Below are positions 57,632 through 64,000 of a stretch of DNA of 64,000 nt, one piece after another (within the stretch, counting starts at the first letter, position 1; every line of letters begins with the position of its first letter). Below the pieces are notes generated by a model. That model ran no database searches. It was not told the DNA's origin and saw only the letters and a list, made by a program, of their open reading frames with translations. Position numbers and translations under genes: made by a program. The stretch is from Inquilinus limosus (GTDB lineage: Bacteria; Pseudomonadota; Alphaproteobacteria; DSM-16000; Inquilinaceae), in assembly GCF_002195995.1 (NCBI RefSeq), contig NZ_NHON01000013.1, positions 34,488 through 98,487 on the forward strand, in the 5' to 3' direction.

Positions 57632-58438
57632 ATGTTTCGCCCCAACCGGTTGAAGGAACGCCTGCGCCGCGGCGACCAGCTGTTCGGCGCCTGGGTCGGC
57701 AGCGGCTCGCCCACCGTGGCCGAGATCATGGCCCATGCCGGCTTCGACTTCGTCATCCTGGACACCGAGCACGGGCCCGGCGGCATCGACGACACCATTG
57801 GCCTGCTGCGTGCGGTGCAGGCGTCGGACACCCCGGCGGTGGTGCGGGTGCCGGCGCATGACCCGGTGTGGCTGAAGCGGGTGCTGGACGCCGGCGCCGA
57901 CAGCCTGATGGTGCCGATGATCGAGAGCGCGGCCGAGGCCGAGGCGCTGGTCCGCGCCTGCCGCTATCCGCCGGCCGGCCGCCGCGGCTATGCCGCCGGC
58001 GCGGTACGCGCCTCGACCTACGGCTTCGAGCCGGACTACATGCGCAAGGCCAACGACAACCTGCTGCTGTTGGCCCAGATCGAGTCGAAGGACGCGGTGC
58101 CAGAGGCCGCGGCGATTGCCCGGGTCGACGGCATCGACATGGTGTTCATCGGCGTCAACGACCTCGGCGGCTCGATCGGCCTCCTGGAGCAGCTGCACGA
58201 CCCGCGGGTGCAGGAGCTGGTGAAGCAGATCGAGGATGCGGTGCGGCCGACCGGCACGCCGCTCGGCACCGTGCCCAGCAGCGCCTCGACCTGGGCCGAG
58301 CTGTTCGACCGCGGCTACCAGATGGTCACCGGCGGGGGCGACGTGCCCTATCTGCGCCAGGCGGCCTCGGATTCGGTGGCCGCGTACACGGCCTATCGCG
58401 AAGGAGCGAGGAAGGACGCCAAGGGCGGCGGCTACTGA
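57632..58438 (+). CDS. HpcH/HpaI family class II aldolase
   Basis: This 268-residue TIM-barrel lyase has [16 protein letters not shown] with the catalytic His, then [17 protein letters not shown] and the metal-binding [10 protein letters not shown] region. Such enzymes split 2-keto-3-deoxy or 4-hydroxy-2-oxo acids. It precedes tctCBA on the same strand by 73 bp, so the transported acid and its breakdown could be linked. Start 57632 follows GAGGAGG. Confidence 0.88.
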   Translation: MFRPNRLKERLRRGDQLFGAWVGSGSPTVAEIMAHAGFDFVILDTEHGPGGIDDTIGLLRAVQASDTPAVVRVPAHDPVWLKRVLDAGADSLMVPMIESAAEAEALVRACRYPPAGRRGYAAGAVRASTYGFEPDYMRKANDNLLLLAQIESKDAVPEAAAIARVDGIDMVFIGVNDLGGSIGLLEQLHDPRVQELVKQIEDAVRPTGTPLGTVPSSASTWAELFDRGYQMVTGGGDVPYLRQAASDSVAAYTAYREGARKDAKGGGY

Positions 58439-58511
58439 CCGGCACCCTGCGCTGAACCCGGCGCCAAGACCGGGACGTATCAGACTTCACGACAAACAGA
58501 AGGGGGAAACC

Positions 58512-59483
58512 ATGCTCAAGACCGTGATCGCCGGCCTGGCCGGCGTCCTGCTGGCCGCCGTGGCGGCGCCCGCTGCCCAGGCCGAATGGCCGGAGCGGCC
58601 GATCACCTACATCGTGCCCTGGGCGGCCGGCGGCGGCACCGACGCCGTCTCCCGCATCCTCGCCTCCTTCCTGGAGAAGGAGCTGGGGCAGCCGGTCAAT
58701 GTGGTGAACCGCACCGGCGGCAGCGGCGTGGTCGGCCACACCGCGATCGCGACCGCCGCGGCCGACGGCTACACCATCGGCACGCTGACGGTCGAGATCA
58801 ACATGATGCACTGGCAGGGCCTGACCGACCTGACCTGGGAGAGCTACACGCCGCTGGCCCTGGTCAACGCCGATCCGGCGGCGATCGAGGTGGCGGCCGA
58901 CTCCCCGCATGCCGACGTCAAGGCGCTGCTGGAGGCGATCAAGGCCAATCCCGGCAAGTTCAAGGCCTCCGGCACCGGCCAGGGCGGCATCTGGCACCTG
59001 GCGCTGGCCGGCATGCTGCGCGATGCCGGGCTGGACCCGGCGGCGGTGACCTGGGTGCCCAGCCAGGGCGCGGCGCCGGGGCTGCAGGACCTGGTCGCCG
59101 GCGGCGTCGAGCTCACCCCGGTGTCGCTGCCGGAGGCGCGCTCGCTGATCGATGCCGGCAAGGTCAAGGCGCTGGCGATCATGGATGCCGAGCCGAGCGC
59201 CCTCTACCCGGACGTGCCGACGCTGAAGAGCGTGACCGGCAGCGGCTGGACCATGGGCGCCTGGCGCGGCGTCGGCGGGCCCAAGGGCATGCCCGAGGAC
59301 GTGACCAGGAAGCTGACCGAGGCGATCGGCAAGATCGTCCAGAGCGCCGAGTACCAGGACATGGTCAAGTCCCGCGGCTTCGGCACCAAGGTGGCGCTGG
59401 GCGGCGAGTTCGCGGCCTATATGAAGTCCTCGAACGACGCGCTCGGCGAGGTGATGAAGGCCACCGGCCTCGCCAAGCAGTAG
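58512..59483 (+). CDS. tctC: Tripartite tricarboxylate transporter binding protein (TctC)
   Basis: The signal peptide (AGVLLAAVAAPAAQA) is followed by the Bug-type fold: WPERPITYIVPWAAGGGTDA, NRTGGSGVVGHTAIA and later LKSVTGSGWTMGAWRGVG. The protein captures a carboxylic acid in the periplasm for TctA/TctB. It is the first gene of tctCBA, behind the aldolase. Confidence 0.93.
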   Translation: MLKTVIAGLAGVLLAAVAAPAAQAEWPERPITYIVPWAAGGGTDAVSRILASFLEKELGQPVNVVNRTGGSGVVGHTAIATAAADGYTIGTLTVEINMMHWQGLTDLTWESYTPLALVNADPAAIEVAADSPHADVKALLEAIKANPGKFKASGTGQGGIWHLALAGMLRDAGLDPAAVTWVPSQGAAPGLQDLVAGGVELTPVSLPEARSLIDAGKVKALAIMDAEPSALYPDVPTLKSVTGSGWTMGAWRGVGGPKGMPEDVTRKLTEAIGKIVQSAEYQDMVKSRGFGTKVALGGEFAAYMKSSNDALGEVMKATGLAKQ

Positions 59484-59490
59484 CCATCCC

Positions 59491-59958
59491 GTGCGCTTCA
59501 ACGACGCGATCTTCGGTGCCGTCCTGCTGCTGGCCGGCATCGCCATCGCCTGGGCCGCGGCGGGGCAGCCGCCCATGCCGGGCCAGGCCTTCGGGGCGGG
59601 GTCGTTCCCGCTCGTCATCGGCGTGGCGCTGGCGGTCACCGCCCTGCCGCTGATCCTGTCCGGGCTGCGCCAGCGCAGCCCGGCGCTCAGCCTCGGCGAC
59701 TGGGCGCGGTCGCCCCGCTGCTGGCGCGACCTCGCCCTGACCCTGGCAGCGCCGGCCGTCTATATCGTCGCGGCCGACCATATCGGCTTCGTGCCGGTGA
59801 CCTTCGCGATCCTGCTGGTGCTGGCGGCGACGCTCGGCGCCCGCATCGTGACCGCGACGGTCTTCGCCGCGGTCATGGCCGTCGGTCTCTATCTCGGCTT
59901 CGCCCAGGGGCTGCGCGTGCCGCTGCCCCGCGGCTGGCTTGGCCTGCTCCTGGGGTGA
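59491..59958 (+). CDS. tctB: Tripartite tricarboxylate transporter small membrane protein (TctB)
   Basis: This 155-residue protein has four hydrophobic helices. The start is GTG 59491, 7 bp after tctC. The conserved start (RFNDAIFGAVLLLAGIAIAW) and PPMPGQAFGAGSFPLVIG are typical of TctB. Confidence 0.9.
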   Translation: MRFNDAIFGAVLLLAGIAIAWAAAGQPPMPGQAFGAGSFPLVIGVALAVTALPLILSGLRQRSPALSLGDWARSPRCWRDLALTLAAPAVYIVAADHIGFVPVTFAILLVLAATLGARIVTATVFAAVMAVGLYLGFAQGLRVPLPRGWLGLLLG

Positions 59959-59962
59959 TGCG

Positions 59963-61468
59963 ATGACCGACCTGCTGCTGGCCCTCGAACTGGTCTTCGA
60001 CCCCTATGTCCTGATGGTGATCGCCGGCTCGGCCGTCTACGGCATGCTGGTCGGCGCCATTCCGGGGCTGACCGCGACCATGGCGACCGCGCTGCTGATC
60101 CCGGTCACCTTCTTCATGCCGCCGATCCCGGCGGTGGCGGCGATCGTCACCGCCACGGCGATGGCGATCTTCTCCGGCGACATCCCGGGCTGCCTCCTGC
60201 GCATGCCCGGCACCCCGGCCTCGGCCGCCTACACCGATGAGGCCTACGCCATGACCCGCAAGGGGCGGGCGGAGGTGGCGCTCGGCGCCGGGCTGTTCTT
60301 CTCGGCGCTCGGCGGGCTGTTCGGCACGGCGGTGCTGATCGTGGCGGCGCCGGCCCTGGCCGATTTCGCGCTGAACTTCAGCTCCTTCGAGTATTTCTGG
60401 CTGGTGCTGCTGGGCCTGTCCTGCGCCGTCTTCATCTCCGGCGCCCAGGTGACGAAGGGGATCGCGGCGCTGCTGCTCGGCCTCTTCATCTCCTGCATCG
60501 GGCTTCAGAACCCGGCCGGCGTGCCGCGCTTCACCTTCGGCAGCGTCGACCTTATGGGCGGCATCAACGCCATCAACGTCATGGTCGGTCTGTTCGCGGT
60601 GTCGGAGGTGATGCGCGCCGTCCTGGCCGTCCGCCAGCCGGTCGAGGTGGCGCGCCAGCCGGCCGGCAACGTGCTGGCCGGCCAGTTCAAGCTGCTGTTC
60701 ACCTATCCGAAAAGCTTCCTGCGCGGCAGCGTGCTCGGCACCGTGATCGGCATCCTGCCGGGCGCCGGGGCCGATATCGCCGCCTGGATGTCCTACGCCG
60801 TGTCCAAGCGCTTCTCGAAGACGCCGGAGAAGTTCGGCACCGGCCATGTCGAGGGCATCATCGAAAGCGGCTCGGCCAACAACTCGGCCCTGGCCGGCGC
60901 CTGGGTGCCGGCGCTGGTCTTCGGCATCCCTGGGGATTCGATCACCGCGATCGCCATCGGCGTCCTGTACCTGAAGGGGCTGAATCCCGGCCCGACCCTG
61001 TTCCTCGAGCAGGCGCCGCAGATGTACGCCATCTTCCTGATCTTCATCCTGGCGAACATCGTGATGATCCCGCTCGGCCTCGCCACCATCCGGGCGGCCC
61101 GGCAGATCCTGCTGCTGCCGCGCAGCCTGCTGAGCCCGCTGATCCTGATGTTCTGCATCGTCGGCGCCTTCGCGATCGAGAACTCGCTGCTCGGCGTGCT
61201 GGTGATCCTGGTCTTCGGCGTGATCGGCTTCGTCATGGAGGAGAACGGCTTTCCGGTGGCGCCGATGATCCTGGGCCTGATCCTCGGGCCGATGCTCGAG
61301 GATCATTTCTTCACCTCGATGATCAAGGCAGACGGCAGCCTGCTGGCCTTCTTCGAGCGGCCGATCGCCGGCACGCTGGGGATCCTCGCGGTGGCGATCT
61401 GGGCGCTGGTCCTGCTGGCCGGGCTCCGCCGGGCCCTTACTTCAGCGCCCCGGCCGTCAGCCCGCTGA
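59963..61468 (+). CDS. tctA: Tripartite tricarboxylate transporter large membrane protein (TctA)
   Basis: This 501-residue channel protein has the two conserved motifs VGAIPGLTATMATALLIP and GILPGAGADIAAWMSYAV, plus about 12 helices. The start MTDLLLAL at 59963 is 4 bp after tctB. Its last 32 bp overlap the end of the leftward ABC permease gene. Confidence 0.95.
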   Translation: MTDLLLALELVFDPYVLMVIAGSAVYGMLVGAIPGLTATMATALLIPVTFFMPPIPAVAAIVTATAMAIFSGDIPGCLLRMPGTPASAAYTDEAYAMTRKGRAEVALGAGLFFSALGGLFGTAVLIVAAPALADFALNFSSFEYFWLVLLGLSCAVFISGAQVTKGIAALLLGLFISCIGLQNPAGVPRFTFGSVDLMGGINAINVMVGLFAVSEVMRAVLAVRQPVEVARQPAGNVLAGQFKLLFTYPKSFLRGSVLGTVIGILPGAGADIAAWMSYAVSKRFSKTPEKFGTGHVEGIIESGSANNSALAGAWVPALVFGIPGDSITAIAIGVLYLKGLNPGPTLFLEQAPQMYAIFLIFILANIVMIPLGLATIRAARQILLLPRSLLSPLILMFCIVGAFAIENSLLGVLVILVFGVIGFVMEENGFPVAPMILGLILGPMLEDHFFTSMIKADGSLLAFFERPIAGTLGILAVAIWALVLLAGLRRALTSAPRPSAR

Positions 61469-62258
61469 CGATCCGGCGCTGCAGCAGGGCGAAGACGATC
61501 AGGATCGGCGTCACATAGATCGCGGCATAGGTCATGATCCCGCCCCAGTCATTGGTGTTCGGGCCCATGAAGGAGGACAGGCCGACCGTCGCGGTCTGCA
61601 GGGTCTCCGCCGCGATCAGCGACCGGGAATAGACGTATTCGCCGAAGGACTGCAGGAAGATCAGCACCGACACCACCAGGATGCCGTTGCGGGCCAGGGG
61701 GATCATGATCCGCAGGAAGGCGCCGATGCGCGAGGCGCCGTCGACCCGCGCCGCATCCTCCAGTTCGCGCGGCACCTGCAGGAAGGTCGACCGGCACAGC
61801 ACGATGTAGAGCGGCAGCACCTTGGCCGTCTGGGCCAGCACCACGGCCGCACGGGGCGTCTCCAGGAGGCCGACCTGGCTGAAGGCGACGAAGATCGGCG
61901 TGACCATCAGCGACGGCGGCAGCACCTGCAGCATCAGCACCAGGAACAGCGCCACCGCGGTCCAGGCGTTGCGGTGGCGCGACAGGGCATAGGCAGCGCC
62001 GGTGCCGATCAGGGTCGCCACCACCGTGGTGCCGACCGCGATCAGCAGCGAGTTCCACAGGTAGCGATCCATCGCATGCTCGGCGAAGATCCGGCCGAAC
62101 TGCCATTGCGGGTCGCTGGGCCAGAAGCTCGGCGGGAAGGCGAAGATCTCGCTGCCCGACTTCAGGGCGGTGACGTACATCCAGTACAGCGGGAACAGGT
62201 AGATCGCGGCGAACAGCAGGGCCAGGCCGAGCAGGATGAAGGGCTTCGCCGGCTTCAT
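61437..62258 (-). CDS. Sugar-type ABC transporter permease (MalG-type)
   Basis: This 273-residue permease of the CUT1 class has six helices and the EAA loop ELEDAARVDGASRIGAFLRI followed by PLARNG. The second permease of the same transporter is at 62935-63978 on the same strand, but a higBA module lies between them. The substrate is not clear. It may be a sugar or polyol. Confidence 0.9.
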   Translation of the reverse strand: MKPAKPFILLGLALLFAAIYLFPLYWMYVTALKSGSEIFAFPPSFWPSDPQWQFGRIFAEHAMDRYLWNSLLIAVGTTVVATLIGTGAAYALSRHRNAWTAVALFLVLMLQVLPPSLMVTPIFVAFSQVGLLETPRAAVVLAQTAKVLPLYIVLCRSTFLQVPRELEDAARVDGASRIGAFLRIMIPLARNGILVVSVLIFLQSFGEYVYSRSLIAAETLQTATVGLSSFMGPNTNDWGGIMTYAAIYVTPILIVFALLQRRIVSGLTAGALK

Positions 62259-62282
62259 GGCCCGACTCCCTCGAGCTTGCGG

Positions 62283-62305
62283 AGCGTACAAAAAACCTGT
62301 ACGCT
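62283..62305. promoter_or_regulatory. Inverted-repeat operator of higBA
   Basis: AGCGTACA (62283-62290) and TGTACGCT (62298-62305) are perfect inverted arms around a 7-base A/C spacer, ending 9 bp before the higB start. HigA or the HigBA complex probably binds here. Confidence 0.65.
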
Positions 62306-62314
62306 TCTGCATCG

Positions 62315-62596
62315 ATGATCAAATCCTTCGCCAACGCCCGGACCGAGAAGATCGCCCGGAGCATCGCGGTGAAGGGCGTTCCGGCCGACAGCCTCCGCCG
62401 CGCCGTGACGAAGCTGTTCCTGCTCGACACCGTGACCCGGCTCGACGATCTGCGCGTGCCGCCCGGCAACCGGCTGGAGGCTCTGAAGGGAGATCGCAAG
62501 GGCCAGCACTCGATCCGGGTCAACGACCAGTTCCGGATCTGTTTCGCCTGGCGCGACGGCGACGCCTACGACGTCGAGTTCGTCGATTATCACTGA
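62315..62596 (+). CDS. higB: HigB-type toxin (RelE superfamily)
   Basis: This 93-residue mRNA interferase matches the HigB family: VPPGNRLEALKGDRKGQHSI and VNDQFRICFAWRDGDAYDVE are the core strands. The antitoxin follows 12 bp later. The pair is inserted against the direction of the ABC permease operon. Confidence 0.92.
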   Translation: MIKSFANARTEKIARSIAVKGVPADSLRRAVTKLFLLDTVTRLDDLRVPPGNRLEALKGDRKGQHSIRVNDQFRICFAWRDGDAYDVEFVDYH

Positions 62597-62608
62597 GGAC
62601 CGTTCACC

Positions 62609-62911
62609 ATGCCGCGCGACATTCCGCTGCCCCATCCGGGGGAGATCCTGAAGGAGGAGTTCCTCGATCCCATGGGTCTGTCCGTCTATGCGCTGGCCAG
62701 GGCGATCGGCGTGCCGCGCAGCCGGATCAACGAGATCTGCCACGGCCGGCAGGGCATCACCGCCAACATCGCCCTGCGGCTCGGCCGCTTCTTCGGCGTG
62801 GACCCGCAGTGGTTCATGAATATGCAGTCGAAATGGGACCTCGAGACGACGCGCGACCAGTTGGCCGACACACTGGCGGCGATCGAGCCGCATGCCGACA
62901 AGGCGGCCTGA
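62609..62911 (+). CDS. higA: HigA-type antitoxin
   Basis: This 100-residue HTH antitoxin begins HPGEILKEEFLDPMGLSVYA and contains IGVPRSRINEICHGRQGIT, the HigA signature. It would silence higBA through the operator at 62283-62305 and neutralise HigB. Confidence 0.93.
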   Translation: MPRDIPLPHPGEILKEEFLDPMGLSVYALARAIGVPRSRINEICHGRQGITANIALRLGRFFGVDPQWFMNMQSKWDLETTRDQLADTLAAIEPHADKAA

Positions 62912-62934
62912 GGCTGCGATCCGATCCGCGCGGA

Positions 62935-63978
62935 TCATGCCGCGTGCTCCCGCTCGGTCGACCGGACATAGAGCGCCGCGACCAGGATCACCAGCGCGAT
63001 CATCAGCACGGCGACGACGCTGCCGGCCGAGATCTCATAGGTCTCGAACGACATCTGCCAGGACCAGTACTGGGCGACGTTCGAGGCGTTGGCCGGACCG
63101 CCCTTCGTCAGCGCCGCGATCAGGTCGAACTGCTGCAGCGTGAAGATGATCCCCAGCGACACCACGGCGCCCAGGGTCGACCGCATCATCGGCAAAGTGA
63201 TGTGCAGGAAGCGCCGGCCGGCGCGGGCGCCGTCGATCTCCGCCGCCTCGTACAGGTCGCGCGGGATGGCCGCCAAGCCGACCGACAGCAGGATCATGTT
63301 GAACGGGATGCCGAGCCAGATATTGGCGATGATCACCGCGAACAGGGCCACGTCCGGGTCCGACAGCCAGAAGATCTTGCCGCCGGTCAGGTGCAGGCTG
63401 GTCAAGGCGTAGTTCAGCACGCCGAAATCGCCGGCGAGGATCCATTTCCAGATCGCGCCGACCACCAGCGCTGGCATGATCCAGCCGGCCAGGAACACGC
63501 CCCGGATATAGGTCGCGCCCGGGAAGGGCTGCTGGAAGAACAGCGCCAGGCCGAAGCCGATGCTGAGCTGGAAGGTGATCGATAGCACCACGAAGATCAC
63601 CGTGTTCTTCAGGATCTGCAGCGCCTCCGGCCGTGCGAACACGTCACGGTAGTTGTCCAGCCCGGCGAAGGGCCGGTCGAACGATGCCAGCGAGAACATG
63701 TCGACCTGCTGCAGCGACATCACCAGCGTGTAGAGCAGCGGGAAGGCGGCGAAGACCAACAGGTAGCCGACCGCGCACAGCACCAGCACCACATCGAAGC
63801 CGCTGCCGTCCCGCAGCGTGCGGAGCAGGGGGATGCGGGACAAGGTGGAGCGTGCTCTCTGAGTCCCCCCTCCCCTTGCGGGAGGGGGGCAGGGGGAGGG
63901 GGCGCGCGCCGTTGGAACTGCCGGCTGGAAATTGACCGAACGATCGGTCATGGGTTGGCTGGTTCGGGTGCTCGTCAT
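62935..63978 (-). CDS. Sugar-type ABC transporter permease (MalF-type)
   Basis: This protein has about 347 residues from ATG 63978. It has six helices and the EAA loop (LYEAAEIDGARAGRRFLHIT) with LPMMRSTLG. The first 50 residues look unusual (SPCPPPARGGGTQ...) because they are the translation of a palindromic repeat at 63865-63902. A second start (ATG 63951) or a TTG further in may be the natural N-terminus. It forms the channel with the permease at 61437. Confidence 0.85.
   Translation of the reverse strand: MTSTRTSQPMTDRSVNFQPAVPTARAPSPCPPPARGGGTQRARSTLSRIPLLRTLRDGSGFDVVLVLCAVGYLLVFAAFPLLYTLVMSLQQVDMFSLASFDRPFAGLDNYRDVFARPEALQILKNTVIFVVLSITFQLSIGFGLALFFQQPFPGATYIRGVFLAGWIMPALVVGAIWKWILAGDFGVLNYALTSLHLTGGKIFWLSDPDVALFAVIIANIWLGIPFNMILLSVGLAAIPRDLYEAAEIDGARAGRRFLHITLPMMRSTLGAVVSLGIIFTLQQFDLIAALTKGGPANASNVAQYWSWQMSFETYEISAGSVVAVLMIALVILVAALYVRSTEREHAA
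63865..63902. repeat. GC-rich palindromic repeat inside the permease gene
   Basis: CCCCCCTCCC (63865-63874) and GGGAGGGGGG (63880-63889) form a stem, followed by GGGCAGGGGGAGGGGG (63887-63902). The reverse complement of that last piece is at the window end (63985-64000), next to the permease ATG. This is a dispersed intergenic-type repeat that entered coding sequence. Confidence 0.7.
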
Positions 63979-63984
63979 CGACAA

Positions 63985-64000
63985 CCCCCTCCCCCTGCCC
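63985..64000. repeat. Part of a second copy of the CCCCCTCCCCCTGCCC repeat
   Basis: The last 16 bases of the window match the reverse complement of 63887-63902. The copy is cut by the window end. It lies just before the ATG of the MalF-type permease on the minus strand and supplies a G-rich stretch at the ribosome-site position. Confidence 0.65.

Noticed and set aside
1..64000. CRISPR array or insertion sequence
   Set aside because: I saw no regularly spaced repeats of CRISPR size and no transposase frame. The 115-bp tandem repeat is a coding duplication.

Overview
The window is about 68-70% GC. Its codon use, tRNA-Met and neighbouring genes suggest an alphaproteobacterium, most likely of the Rhodospirillales (Azospirillum, Inquilinus or Skermanella-like). 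That placement is an inference from gene style, not from a marker gene. The host DNA is interrupted by one complete prophage.

Left host flank (1-10948, plus strand). The tail of an oligopeptide/dipeptide ABC importer operon (permease end, second permease, two ATPases) comes first. After a small hypothetical gene and an XRE regulator there is a six-gene membrane complex, hyfB-C-E-F-G-I. It resembles hydrogenase-4 or the membrane arm of complex I. The catalytic-type subunit has serines where [NiFe] enzymes have their first cysteine pair, so the complex is better described as an energy-converting hydrogenase-related (Ehr-like) complex than as a hydrogenase.

Prophage (10947-51515, period 40414 bp). 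It sits in the 3' half of a tRNA-Met gene and is bounded by a 155-bp direct repeat with one mismatch. The intact tRNA lies at the right end (51464-51538, minus strand). A pair of CGTCTGGC repeats 12 bp apart lies just inside each end and looks like integrase arm sites. From left to right the prophage holds: a HEPN/Abi-like gene; a leftward early operon ending in integrase, with xis-like, ribbon-helix-helix and CHC2 primase-type genes; a CI/Cro switch with two TTACG-N5-CGTAA operators; a rightward replication operon (DnaB helicase, O-like protein); terminase; and a short-tailed (podovirus) virion module. That module has a large portal, scaffold, SU10-type capsid, adaptor, gp10-like protein, ejection proteins (one with a lysozyme domain) and tail spikes. 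Lysis follows: a candidate spanin pair and a GH19 endolysin. A leftward toxin-antitoxin pair, an Acb2-like anti-CBASS gene and a holin-like/lipoprotein fusion come next.

Prophage cargo arm (44707-51228). It carries a GNAT with a small partner, an RTX calcium-binding protein gene broken by an exact 115-bp tandem duplication, a secreted nuclease, small phage genes, tRNA-like debris, and an adenine/cytosine methyltransferase fused to an Mrr-like nuclease domain. Defence genes (Abi, methyltransferase-nuclease) therefore lie at both ends, with an anti-defence gene in the lysis region.

Right host flank (51464-64000). It holds the tRNA-Met, a pair of M16 peptidase-family proteins (one active-type, one inactive-type), a tiny proline-rich lipoprotein, an EamA exporter, an SCP2 protein, mnmA, an HpcH/HpaI aldolase with a tripartite tricarboxylate transporter (tctCBA), and two sugar-type ABC permeases whose operon is split by a higBA module. 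Palindromic intergenic repeats occur here, and one is translated inside a permease gene.
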